Made by a program: the position numbers and the translations under genes. Below, one piece after another: positions 1 to 7,894 of a DNA stretch of 15,320 bases; positions within the stretch are counted from its first letter, which is position 1, and each line of letters starts with the position of its first letter. The notes under the pieces are model-generated. The model was not told where the DNA came from and did not search any database. It was given only the letters and a program-made list of their open reading frames with translations. The stretch is from Tritrichomonas foetus (lineage: Eukaryota; Parabasalia; Tritrichomonadida; Tritrichomonadidae), in contig MLAK01000900.1 of NCBI GenBank assembly GCA_001839685.1, positions 1-15,320 of the forward strand, given 5' to 3'.

Positions 1-60
1 GAAGAATTTAGGCAAATCTAGAAGAGTTTAGGTAAATCTAGAAGAATTTAGGTAAATCTA
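1..60. repeat. 20-bp tandem repeat, three copies
   Basis: Three consecutive 20-bp units start at 1, 21 and 41, with consensus gaagaatttaggtaaatcta. Unit 1 has a C for a T at unit position 13 and unit 2 has a G for an A at unit position 6. A fourth unit begins (gaag) at 61 and then diverges. The array starts at the window edge, so it may extend further left. No gene is attached to it here. Confidence 0.85.
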
Positions 61-851
61 GAAGTATTGAATGGTTTATGTTCAGAATTTCTTCTGGAAG
101 TAGAAGGATTTAGAAGAAATTCTTTGATATTGGTGATAACATCGATGAGGATCATTGGTTTCGAAAGGTCGTCATTGTGGGACCCAGACCTTTGGGATGG
201 GGACCACTATGTAGACCTTTCATATAGGAGGTAACCGAATTCATTGGATTGAAAGTTGTTCGCATTATGATATAACTAATGGTATTCAGCGATATATATG
301 ATGCTATTTAGTGAAATGATAATAAATAAATACTTTTTGTTCTCAAGATAAATTGAATTACGAATGTTGGTGAAAAAGAAATAATCGATTCAAAATTGAA
401 TAGTGAATTAATATAAATGTGATCACATCATTTTATCTTCGATCTCAAAATATCTCTTCAGGATAAGATAGATATAAATCATTTCCGTCAACCAATGATA
501 GTGTATATTATGTAATACCTAGATTAAAGTCGCTGAAGATTATATCGATTTCATTGAGAAAATAACATACAAAAGATTTGTCAGTTTTTCGAAAAACTGT
601 TGCGATAATTTGAAATTTCTTTTACGACGAATAATCATAGAATGAAGATGAGAATGAAGAATAAAAGGTGAAAGACAAAAAGAAAAAATCAATATTGGAA
701 AAGGCGAGTTTATTTCCACGTAAAGGTTAAGATTTTTGATGATTCAAAATCCTTGTAAAATAATTGAAGCAGATAATGGATTATTGAAAAAATTGAATGA
801 GAATTTTGAATGAATTGAAAAATAGCCTTGATGAATAATGTGTTTTCCAAG
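61..851. other. Gene-free left flank
   Basis: No convincing coding region is visible. Positions about 120-240 are less AT-rich than the surroundings and have one open frame of roughly 40 codons (stop at about 229) without an ATG start, which could be a decayed fragment of something. Positions 582-599 form a perfect palindrome, listed separately. The 3' half is the downstream flank of the minus-strand Myb gene. Confidence 0.5.
582..599. repeat. 18-bp perfect palindrome
   Basis: CAGTTTTTCGAAAAACTG is its own reverse complement over all 18 bases. It lies about 250 bp past the stop of the Myb gene. It could be a dimeric protein-binding site or a 3' hairpin, or a chance product of AT-rich DNA. 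No role can be read from the sequence. Confidence 0.8.
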
Positions 852-1562
852 TTAAATAATGGCGAAAACATCATGCTCGAAGGCGTATTCGAGGTCATAA
901 ATGCTTTCGGCTTCTTGTCTCATAACTTCAAGTCCATCAAATAGGCAGTCTTGGTTGAAAAAGTCGTTATAATGATTATCGAAAACGTGAAAAGCTTTTT
1001 CTGAGCTGAGATTTGAAGAAGGTATTGAATCTTGATTATAAATTTCTTTGCCTTCAAAAACTGGATTTTTCTCATTGTTCGAGTAGTTGATTGGGGAAAT
1101 AGAAGGAAGCACAAACATAGTTCTGGTTGTCGGGAAAGTGCTTGCCGGCGATTTGACGTCTGTTGGAGGAGAGCGCGCCTCAGAATTGTGAAGGGATTGA
1201 TTTGATATTTTGGCGTGGTGATTCTTTAAATCAACACACGAGCGGGAGTTGAAGAACTTGGTCATGAAGGCCCACTGTGGCCCATATTCTTGGAATTTTT
1301 TGAGAAGAAGCTCATCCTCTTCGGATGTCCACGGTTCGTGATTGATTTCTGGAGAGAGGTAGTTATTATACCTCTCGCGGCATTGGCGTGGAGATCTGTT
1401 CCCCATAATTCCGGCTATTTGCTTCCAAGACATATTCGGACATGATTTTACTAATTGGCGAAGCTTTTGATCTTCTTCGGGCGTGAACTTTGTTCGTGGT
1501 GGAAGCTTCTCTCTGATGGTGCTAATGACTTGAACGTTGCATATATCAGTTGGGCCAGACAT
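852..1562 (-). CDS. Myb-like DNA-binding protein (two Myb repeats, R2R3 type)
   Basis: This is a 236-residue, probably nuclear, sequence-specific DNA-binding protein. Two Myb/SANT repeats fill residues about 24-69 and 75-121. Repeat 1 runs from KFTPEED (Phe in place of the first Trp) through W46 to RERYNNYL, with Tyr in the third aromatic position. Repeat 2 has W78 in EPWTSEEDE and W97 in GPQWAFM, and the third position is KNHHAKI with no Trp. The residues after about 125 are Ser/Pro-rich and then acidic, with no recognised domain; they could be an activation or regulatory tail. Trichomonads have very large families of such short two-repeat Myb proteins, some shown to regulate transcription in T. 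vaginalis. The target genes of this one cannot be inferred. The ATG at 1562 is favoured because an Inr-like motif lies just upstream. The family call is very sure; the specific role is unknown. Confidence 0.93.
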   Translation of the reverse strand: MSGPTDICNVQVISTIREKLPPRTKFTPEEDQKLRQLVKSCPNMSWKQIAGIMGNRSPRQCRERYNNYLSPEINHEPWTSEEDELLLKKFQEYGPQWAFMTKFFNSRSCVDLKNHHAKISNQSLHNSEARSPPTDVKSPASTFPTTRTMFVLPSISPINYSNNEKNPVFEGKEIYNQDSIPSSNLSSEKAFHVFDNHYNDFFNQDCLFDGLEVMRQEAESIYDLEYAFEHDVFAII

Positions 1563-1584
1563 TGTTGTGAATATCGAAATAACC

Positions 1585-1595
1585 TAATGAAGTGA
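1585..1595 (-). promoter_or_regulatory. Inr-like core promoter of the Myb gene
   Basis: On the minus strand this reads TCACTTCATTA, fitting the trichomonad initiator TCA(+1)YW. The putative +1 A is at 1593, 31 nt from the start codon. The same TCACTTCAT string sits in front of the amylase gene at 10736-10744. The motif is known from T. vaginalis; its function here is inferred. Confidence 0.55.
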
Positions 1596-3222
1596 TCTTC
1601 AGAAATGATGATCACTCAGAAATTTAAAATAAAATATGAAACTTTTTAATATTATCATTTCTGAATATAATTATTAGAAATAACAATCTAGGAATGAAAA
1701 TGCAATTTTGTATGGAAATTAATTCAAAATAAAAGAAATTTACCATAATATTTGTGAATCTTTTTTAAAAAATTACATTCAAAATTACTTATATTCAGCA
1801 TTTAAGTAATTTCAATAATCACAATAATTTTTTCTTATTCAATTATGGCCATTGATTGAAAGGAAGTAAAAAATTGATAAATTATATCATAAAATTCAAT
1901 GATTCATTAAACTAAATTTCAAAGATGAAATTCTTAGAAAAAAAGTAGAGCTGTTTTCATTTCACGTGTGATATGAAACATTGAAAAAACATATCACCTC
2001 TTCAGAAATGATAATTTCCCCTCAAATATTTCGAATTTTGATAATGTTTCTTTAGCACATACTATAAGAATTTTGACTATCGGTAATTCAAAAATCAATT
2101 TCCATTCAATGAACATAAAATTGTTTATATGAGATAAAAAATGATCTCAACTCATATTCCCATATTTAATACTTTTATGATTTTTACATTCATTCTTTAT
2201 TGATCTTCATCTCGTTTTTCATAATTTTCATCATATAAAATCATATAAATTTCAATCAATTTGAATACTTTCCCTTAAAATATTCAATCACACTGCTGGT
2301 CAGCTCTATTGAATTCATTTTTACAATTTTTACTTTCCAGTCGCTTTTTTCAGAATCGTTGACAAATAGTGATTTAAGAGAAAAAAACTGTACTTTGATT
2401 TTGATCAGAGAATTTTTTACACCAAGAATTATGTTTTAATTCATAAAATAAATTATATATCAATTTATTAATGATAAATCACTCACGAAATCGCATGTCG
2501 ATAATACTTGTTTTTCAGATTTATAAAATTTTGTTGTTTTCGCTCTTATATTTGATAATTCTAGATTTTTTGCGATAAAACTAGTGAGGATTTTTTTAGT
2601 CCAATCGAATTCATATGTATCGGAATTATTTCAATCACATGTAATTGGCATTCCATAAACAAGGGTAACATAAATTATTCATAGAATAGACTTATCGACT
2701 AATTATCATCTTGTAATTTCGAATTTATTTACATTTTATTTCTTTCTGTCGATCTTTCTCGTTGTCTAAAACTCTGCTGTCCATTCTATCCCATGGTTGA
2801 TTTAATATATATACATTCAATTTATCAACATGAGTATCGATATTTCAATTGATATAGATATCTCATATTTCTAATTTTAACTCAGAATCTCATTTTATTC
2901 CATACATTTTTTTCTCAAAAATAAATATCCAATCATGATAGATTAAAGATTCTGAAATAACTCGAACAACTATAAATATTCATCAAATTTGCTTTCAATG
3001 ATAGTATCATTCAAATTTCATAAAAATTTTCTTACAATTGGGTTGATATCGAAAAGAACGCAAATTTCCTTCAATCTGTAAACTTAGTGATTATTTTGGA
3101 ACAAAATCAAGTCACTTGGTTTTTATATATAATTGGAATTAACATTGAGCAATTGTTATGATGATTTCATTAAAATGTAAGATTTCTAAAAAAAAAAAAA
3201 AAGAATCAGAATAGAAATCATT
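1596..3222. other. 1.6-kb AT-rich intergenic region
   Basis: Both strands are dense in stops and no open frame looks coding. It holds the upstream region of the Myb gene and the downstream flank of the Rab gene. Visible structure is limited to an 8-bp-stem hairpin (GTGATATG at 1968-1975, CATATCAC at 1990-1997) and a run of 15 A at 3188-3202, just past the Rab stop. I see no tRNA or other RNA gene. Confidence 0.5.
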
Positions 3223-3225
3223 TTA
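3222..3225 (-). terminator. UAAA polyadenylation signal merged with the Rab stop
   Basis: The stop codon TAA followed by A gives UAAA on the minus strand. This tetranucleotide, often overlapping the stop, is the reported poly(A) signal in Trichomonas vaginalis. Such a short motif is common in AT-rich DNA, so the support is modest. Confidence 0.4.
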
Positions 3226-3825
3226 TTTACAACAAGAAGAATGTGATTTTTCTCCTTTTTTAGTCAAATCAACATTAGTTGTTTGAGATTGCGGAGAATT
3301 TTTATGGTTTATTGTGTTATATACAACTTTATCAATTAATAGTTTCAAACTTGCAACGTTTTGACCAGTTTTGGCTGAAACTTCAAGGAAGTTTTTGGTG
3401 TGAAGTTTTTCACTTAAATCAGATCCCATTTTGATTGTAATCTCTCTTTGTTCGTCCAGATCAGATTTATTGCCAACTAAAATTAAAGAAAATCCTTGAT
3501 TCATGTGTGCGTTCATTTGCTGATACCATTCAGTAACCTTTTCAAATGTTGCTTTCGATGTGATGTCATAAACAAGGATTCCAATAAATGCATCTCGAAA
3601 ATAAATTGGCGCGAGCGTTTTATACTTTTCTTGGCCGGCTGTATCCCAAAGCGAGTAAGTGAATGATTGTCCTTCAACTGTTGTGGTCACTGGATTCATT
3701 GCGATACTGATTGACGATTGTGTATCTTCATCAAAATTATCTCTCAGCATACGTTCGATCAGGCATGTCTTCCCAACAGCGCAGTCTCCAGCAATAACAA
3801 CCTTTAGTTTTTGCTCTGTGGACAT
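3223..3825 (-). CDS. Rab-family small GTPase (Rab5/21-like group)
   Basis: This 200-residue protein is the full length of a Rab and is predicted to control vesicle traffic on a membrane. All nucleotide-binding boxes are visible: G1 GDCAVGKT (13-20), G3 DTAGQE (61-66) with the catalytic Gln, G4 NKSD (119-122) and G5 SAK (150-152). The stretch DTAGQEKYKTLAPIYFR resembles the Rab5/Rab21/Rab22 group. The C-terminus is hypervariable and ends CCK, a double-Cys prenylation signal. One oddity: aligning switch I by length to G3 puts Ser38 where Rabs have the invariant Mg-binding Thr (SSISIAM versus the usual STIGAAF). The swap is conservative, so the protein is probably still a GTPase, perhaps with changed switch behaviour. 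An Inr-like TCAATTC abuts the ATG. The subfamily is not certain, because trichomonads have many divergent Rabs. Confidence 0.95.
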   Translation of the reverse strand: MSTEQKLKVVIAGDCAVGKTCLIERMLRDNFDEDTQSSISIAMNPVTTTVEGQSFTYSLWDTAGQEKYKTLAPIYFRDAFIGILVYDITSKATFEKVTEWYQQMNAHMNQGFSLILVGNKSDLDEQREITIKMGSDLSEKLHTKNFLEVSAKTGQNVASLKLLIDKVVYNTINHKNSPQSQTTNVDLTKKGEKSHSSCCK

Positions 3826-3832
3826 GAATTGA
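3826..3832 (-). promoter_or_regulatory. Weak Inr-like motif at the Rab start
   Basis: On the minus strand TCAATTC is followed directly by ATG, placing a putative +1 A (3830) five nt upstream. Position +2 is A rather than the usual pyrimidine, so it is only a partial match. The very short leader is typical of trichomonad mRNAs. Confidence 0.3.
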
Positions 3833-4361
3833 CTATTTTTTAACGTTCACCTCATGTACGATTTCATGAAATTGAATGGAACAAATAGATTTTGAGAGAC
3901 TGTCATTTTTCACTCTAAACGTATAGATAGTGAATTCAATTTCTTTCTAAGAAAAAAAAAACACTCAGTTTGATTTCATCTCGGAAAAGATGGCAATTAC
4001 GATTTAATAATTTTATAATGTTTAAAAAGAACTGGAGTTATTCATAAGGCATGATTATCTTAGTTAACTATGGTAACTTTCATATTTGTAAAAAAATGAT
4101 TTTCCAAATAAAAAAAATTCTAATAATCTGAGTCAGATCATCTGACTGTTCAATTATGCTTGTATAAGAAAATTAAGTGAATGAAAAGAAACGATTAAAA
4201 AAAAATTGGTCAATGATTTTTATAATATAATAAATAAATAAATAATTATTATCATGTTCGAAAATTGTTGAGTAGATCCTCATCTCACTCGTGCAATCTT
4301 TTTTTTTTTTTTAGGTTAATATAAATTTAGATACAAATAAAAATATAAAATCTTAAAAACA
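3833..4361. other. Intergenic region between Rab and LARP genes
   Basis: No gene is seen. It contains a run of 10 A (3952-3961), a near-perfect palindrome at 4131-4147, and a run of 14 T at 4299-4312 close to the end of the LARP gene. It serves as the upstream region of the Rab gene and the 3' flank of the LARP gene. Confidence 0.5.
4131..4147. repeat. 17-nt palindrome, 8-bp arms
   Basis: AGTCAGAT and ATCTGACT are exact reverse complements separated by one C. It is about 300 bp upstream of the Rab start and about 215 bp past the LARP stop. It could be a dimer-binding site or chance; the sequence does not decide. Confidence 0.75.
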
Positions 4362-5876
4362 TTATTTCTTTTTCGGAAACTGATGATATTGCCGCCTTTT
4401 TTGAATTTTTGGGCTTGTTGGAGCACTCCTCATTATATGATCATCAGTTGCATCATTATTTTCTTGGCTTTGTAATTGTTGCTGATTATTTTGTTGTTGT
4501 TGTTGACCTTGAGACTGTTGTTGATTTTGCTGTGAATTTGGGGATTGGGTTTGTGGTTGCCATTGAAATATTTGACTATTTTTCTGACGGTTATGGTTAA
4601 ATGTTTGTTGTGGTGTTTGTGGTCTTCCTGGTGGCTGAACATGTACTTGATTTTGTTTGGAAGAATTCTGATCAGCTTGTCCAGCATATTGGTTATTGTT
4701 TTGGGTCATATACGGAGAATTAGAAAAGTTCGAATTATTAGAATAATTTGTTGTCGAGCCATTTTGTGGTGAATTTTGGTTTGAATGAGTCTGTGAAGGC
4801 ATCTGTGGCTGTGGCTGTTGCTGCATTGAAATTTGATTATTATTTCGTGATTGTCGAGATCCTCCACCCTTCTGCGATTGATAGCTTCTCTGCTGGGAAA
4901 CACTCCTTTGTGAGTTCGATCGGTGTGGCTGCTGAGGCTGCATTCCAGCTCTTGCTGGCTGCTGTTGCTGGCCTGTTCTGATTTGAATTGGCCCCCTTTG
5001 CTGACTGCGTCCCCCTCTCTGCTGACTACCGCCACTACTATGATAGTCATTACTGTTACCGTTATTGTGATAGCTACTATTATGATAGCCGTTATTATTC
5101 CCATTATTGCTACTATTAGAGATATTTACCGAATTGCTATTGTTGTTATGATTACTATTATTGCTATTGTTATTCCCATGATTTATATTAGTCACACCAT
5201 TATGATTCGCATTATGACTATTATAATAGTTTACATTATGGCTAGAATTGTGGTGATTATTATTGTAGTTATGATTATTTTGGTAATTTCTCCGATTTTG
5301 GCCGTTTCTATTTTGGTGAAAATTGTAATTCATGTTGTGATTATTTTCTGCCTGGAGTGGGGCCGACCACTGCGAGTAGATTTCCGTCTTGATAAAAATT
5401 CGCCCCAGAAAAGGAAAATATTTGGTCCCACGCCAAAAAGCAATACAGTCTTCAAATGCATTAAAGTAAACGTACAAATCTGTGTTATTTGTTGAGTTAT
5501 ATATCATGAATTGATTATTTCCGCAAATTTTTTCAATATAGAATTGAATTTCAGAACGATATTCTTCCTGTGAAATTTGTTTTAACACCAGCATGTTCGG
5601 ATAAATGGCGAAATTGTAAAAATATATTAAAAATTCATCGACATCGGAATCTTGCAAAGCAACATACTTCTGTGAATTTTTCAGCGTATCTACTATTTCG
5701 TCAGCATCAACTAAATTGGCGATAAAGTCACGTTGAGCGAGAAGATCAGAAATTGGTAGTGCATTTTTTTTTGCGAATCGAGATATAAGAAACGGGTCTG
5801 AAACAAATGATTCTGGAGCCAATGCCTTCTCAATCATACGCAATACTTGAGTATTTCGAGCCGCATTGGTATTCAT
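4362..5876 (-). CDS. La-related protein (LARP4-like La module) with Asn/Gln-rich tail
   Basis: This 504-residue protein is predicted to bind RNA in the cytoplasm. Residues about 10-78 match a La motif; the best part, DPFLISRF...LPISDLLA...IVDTLKNS (27-68), fits the winged-helix core and looks closest to LARP4. Residues about 93-165 fit an RRM-like fold that follows as in a La module (MLVLKQI, LYVYFNAFEDCIAF, FLGRIFIK). The rest is low complexity: Asn/His/Ser-rich (about 175-285), then Arg/Gln/Gly with RGG-type motifs, then Gln/Asn-rich, ending in a basic tail. This is a prion-like layout typical of mRNP or granule proteins. LARP4 proteins bind poly(A) and poly(A)-binding protein and stabilise mRNA; that role here is inferred. 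The usual Gln and two Tyr that grip RNA in helix 1 appear replaced by Met, Lys and Ala. The first in-frame ATG is at 5876; a longer frame to 5909 begins with GTG and is not used. Confidence 0.8.
   Translation of the reverse strand: MNTNAARNTQVLRMIEKALAPESFVSDPFLISRFAKKNALPISDLLAQRDFIANLVDADEIVDTLKNSQKYVALQDSDVDEFLIYFYNFAIYPNMLVLKQISQEEYRSEIQFYIEKICGNNQFMIYNSTNNTDLYVYFNAFEDCIAFWRGTKYFPFLGRIFIKTEIYSQWSAPLQAENNHNMNYNFHQNRNGQNRRNYQNNHNYNNNHHNSSHNVNYYNSHNANHNGVTNINHGNNNSNNSNHNNNSNSVNISNSSNNGNNNGYHNSSYHNNGNSNDYHSSGGSQQRGGRSQQRGPIQIRTGQQQQPARAGMQPQQPHRSNSQRSVSQQRSYQSQKGGGSRQSRNNNQISMQQQPQPQMPSQTHSNQNSPQNGSTTNYSNNSNFSNSPYMTQNNNQYAGQADQNSSKQNQVHVQPPGRPQTPQQTFNHNRQKNSQIFQWQPQTQSPNSQQNQQQSQGQQQQQNNQQQLQSQENNDATDDHIMRSAPTSPKIQKRRQYHQFPKKK
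4380..5350 (-). repeat. Low-complexity Asn- and Gln-codon tract
   Basis: On the minus strand this is dominated by AAT/AAC, CAT/CAC and AGT codons in its 5' half and CAA/CAG in its 3' half, encoding the disordered tail of the LARP. The bias leaves long open frames on other frames of both strands. Such tracts are prone to length change. Confidence 0.85.
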
Positions 5877-5896
5877 AAACCAAATTTTTCGCGAAT

Positions 5897-5905
5897 CAAA
5901 TATGA
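5897..5905 (-). promoter_or_regulatory. Inr-like motif of the LARP gene
   Basis: The minus strand reads TCATATTTG, fitting TCA(+1)YW, with +1 A at 5903, 27 nt before the ATG at 5876. If used, it places the upstream GTG outside the mRNA and supports the shorter start. Confidence 0.45.
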
Positions 5906-5909
5906 CCAC

Positions 5910-6597
5910 TTTTATGGTGAAATTTTAATTTGATAACTTAAATATACAGCCATTAACTTTTTAAATGGAACTAAAAACCTAACCATTTTTTATGTAGAAC
6001 TTTTTGAAAAGTGGAATTCAATATAATAATTGGGATTTTCTGTTCAACAAATTCAATATGATACTTTTTGCATAAACTTTTTGAATGATGACGAAATGAT
6101 CATTAAACTTTTTGAGTTTAAGGTTTGAGTTTTTCCAAACTGAAGTTATTCTATAGAAAAGGTGAAAATATTAGGTGAATGTAAATTTCTTCTTTTATTT
6201 CATGAAGATCTTTACCAATTGTCATGGATAGATGAAATAATATTTTCATTTTGCATTTGGCAATATAATAATAAATAAAAACCAAAAAAGAAGCTTTTGT
6301 TCAAAATCTTTTTTTGTGATTTAATGAACCACATCTATGAACAAAAAATGATTACTGAAAACAATAACATGTCAATTCAATTCTGTTTTTGTTGTGCAGC
6401 TGTGACAAAAAAAGCAATTTCACTACATTTGATCATTAATCAAGAAATGGATATTTTATTAAAAAGAAATGAGAAATATGATTGAACTATCACATGTACA
6501 GACTTCCAAAAATAATTCTGGGACATCGACACTATAATGTGTGATTTCATTGTGAAATTGTTGAAAAGCACAAAATTAAACAAGTGACAGATTCATT
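5910..6597. other. Gene-poor region upstream of the LARP gene
   Basis: AT-rich, with no supported gene. An open frame on the plus strand reaches 6485, but its first codon is TTG, no Inr precedes its ATG, and it has no recognisable motif. The stretch from about 6490 to 6597 is the 3' flank of the 5-phosphatase gene and leads into a tandem repeat. Confidence 0.45.
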
Positions 6598-6692
6598 GTT
6601 AAAAACATCATATAGTTAAAAACATCATATAGTTAAAAACATCATATAGTTAAAAACATCATATAGTTAAAAACATCATATAGTTAAAAACA
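6598..6692. repeat. 17-bp tandem repeat, first block
   Basis: Five exact copies of gttaaaaacatcatata (starting at 6598, 6615, 6632, 6649 and 6666) are followed by a partial copy at 6683. The flanks carry attcattg on both sides. The same array recurs at 6909. It lies in the 3' flank of the 5-phosphatase gene. Confidence 0.95.
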
Positions 6693-6734
6693 TTCATTGT
6701 AAAAAACATTAGATTGTGAAAAATCTATTTTTAT

Positions 6735-6906
6735 TTACAATGAAAAAATATATTCTGCATAAACAGGCCGGTGGTCGCTTACATGAGATTGTATAAAATC
6801 ATATTTAGTAACTTCAGGCTTGCTGTTGTTTCCTCTTGTGGCGACCAAAATCCGGTCTGTGTAGGACGGCACTCTCTGTTTTGGTGATGTATCATATTGA
6901 TCCGAT
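6735..6906 (-). pseudogene. Partial second copy of the 5-phosphatase 3' end
   Basis: This fragment encodes the last 56 or so residues of the inositol 5-phosphatase, including the PSYTDRIL and SDHRPVYAEY motifs and the stop. It has no upstream part and is cut at 6906 by the gap base. It is identical to the 3' end of the intact gene at 7046-7894. It is probably an assembly artefact, not a biological pseudogene, and should not be counted as a gene. Confidence 0.85.
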
Positions 6907-6907
6907 N
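6907..6907. other. Single undetermined base (N), likely contig join
   Basis: The only N in the window sits exactly between the two copies of the 309-bp repeat. That placement suggests a scaffold join with unresolved overlap. Confidence 0.85.
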
Positions 6908-6908
6908 A

Positions 6909-7003
6909 GTTAAAAACATCATATAGTTAAAAACATCATATAGTTAAAAACATCATATAGTTAAAAACATCATATAGTTAAAAACATCATATAGTTAAAA
7001 ACA
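6909..7003. repeat. 17-bp tandem repeat, second block
   Basis: Five exact 17-bp units start at 6909, 6926, 6943, 6960 and 6977, followed by the same partial unit at 6994. It has the same copy number and sequence as the block at 6598, as expected if both come from one locus. Confidence 0.95.
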
Positions 7004-7044
7004 TTCATTGTAAAAAACATTAGATTGTGAAAAATCTATTTTTA

Positions 7045-7048
7045 TTTA
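7045..7048 (-). terminator. UAAA merged with the 5-phosphatase stop
   Basis: The stop TAA plus the next A gives UAAA, and a second TAAA follows within four bases (TAAATAAAAA). This fits the trichomonad poly(A) signal. The motif is short, so confidence is modest. Confidence 0.4.
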
Positions 7049-7894
7049 CAATGAAAAAATATATTCTGCATAAACAGGCCGGTGGTCGCTTACATGAGAT
7101 TGTATAAAATCATATTTAGTAACTTCAGGCTTGCTGTTGTTTCCTCTTGTGGCGACCAAAATCCGGTCTGTGTAGGACGGCACTCTCTGTTTTGGTGATG
7201 TATCATATTGATCCGATTTAACATCGAACTTATAAGTTGGTGGAAATGTTATAGGTGATTCTTCGAATGCAGCCAAAATTGGGTAGTTTTTCTTCGCCAT
7301 TAATAATTGATCAGATTTGAGTAATCTTGCATAGTTTTTTTGTTCAATCCTTCGAATAGCTTTATTTCTTGACATCTCAACTCGATAATTTAGGTCTCCC
7401 ATCATGATATCGTAATCAGAATTATTATCACAATTTTTGACAACATTAAGCCATTCCTTGTTCCTTTCTTCGTAATTGTCCATATCAAATTCAAAATGGT
7501 TTCCTATAAATGTAACTCTTTTTGAATTGATCTCTAAATTTATTAAAATTGATGCTTTTGCACAAGCATCATGATTGATAAGTTTTATTTGTTTTTCAGA
7601 AACGCTATAAGATATATTTTTATTTAATAAAATAAACAATGCTGTAGATTGCAAATTTGATGATGACACAATTGTATAATTTTGAAATTCTTTTTGTAAC
7701 GTGTTTGTTAAGATTTTCATACTTTTAATACATTTATCATCATAAATGTTTGATCTTTTATCTATTTCTTGAAAACTAAATGCCATGATATCATACGATT
7801 TTTTCTTTATCAAAGAAAAAGTAGAAGATAGATTGGCAAATGGAAAAGGATTTCCAATATTCCAAGTGAGGAGTAGCATCGGCACCAGAATCAT
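7046..7894 (-). CDS. Inositol polyphosphate 5-phosphatase (IPPc domain)
   Basis: From the ATG at 7894 this is 282 residues, almost all catalytic domain. It is predicted to remove the 5-phosphate from phosphoinositides such as PI(4,5)P2 or from soluble inositol phosphates. The family signatures appear in order: TWN (10-12), QE metal-binding pair (42-43), His133 in GNHFEF, GDLNYR (166-171), PPTYKFD (218-224), PSYTDR (239-244) and SDHRPV (269-274). The usual Gly-rich GNKG stretch before the GxH strand is altered to DACAKAS. There is no RhoGAP, SAC or SH2 domain, so it is a minimal enzyme. The start is uncertain: the frame stays open for 22 codons above 7894 without an ATG, no Inr precedes 7894, and an ATG at 7956 lies in another frame. 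A 5' exon or a one-base error is possible. It is divergent to a BAR/SH3 protein, which suggests a shared membrane-traffic role. Confidence 0.92.
   Translation of the reverse strand: MILVPMLLLTWNIGNPFPFANLSSTFSLIKKKSYDIMAFSFQEIDKRSNIYDDKCIKSMKILTNTLQKEFQNYTIVSSSNLQSTALFILLNKNISYSVSEKQIKLINHDACAKASILINLEINSKRVTFIGNHFEFDMDNYEERNKEWLNVVKNCDNNSDYDIMMGDLNYRVEMSRNKAIRRIEQKNYARLLKSDQLLMAKKNYPILAAFEESPITFPPTYKFDVKSDQYDTSPKQRVPSYTDRILVATRGNNSKPEVTKYDFIQSHVSDHRPVYAEYIFSL

Larger units (their letters stand above)
6598..6906. repeat. 309-bp direct repeat, first copy
   Basis: This segment is identical, base for base, to 6909-7217. It comprises the 17-bp array, the 3' flank and the last part of the 5-phosphatase gene. 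It stops abruptly at the N at 6907. The simplest reading is two overlapping contig ends placed in tandem rather than merged; a real tandem duplication is the alternative. Confidence 0.95.
6909..7217. repeat. 309-bp direct repeat, second copy
   Basis: Identical to 6598-6906. Here the sequence continues without a break into the rest of the 5-phosphatase gene, so this is the copy joined to the intact locus. Confidence 0.95.

Noticed and set aside
710..1114. Open frames in other frames of the Myb gene
   Set aside because: They overlap the clear Myb reading frame and show no motif or start signal of their own.
4409..5495. Several long open frames on both strands over the LARP tail
   Set aside because: They are by-products of the repetitive Asn/Gln codons; only the minus-strand frame has domain content and a continuous N-terminal La module.
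6297..6485. 62-codon plus-strand open frame
   Set aside because: It begins with TTG, its first ATG has no Inr, and the product has no recognisable domain. It is probably chance in AT-rich DNA.
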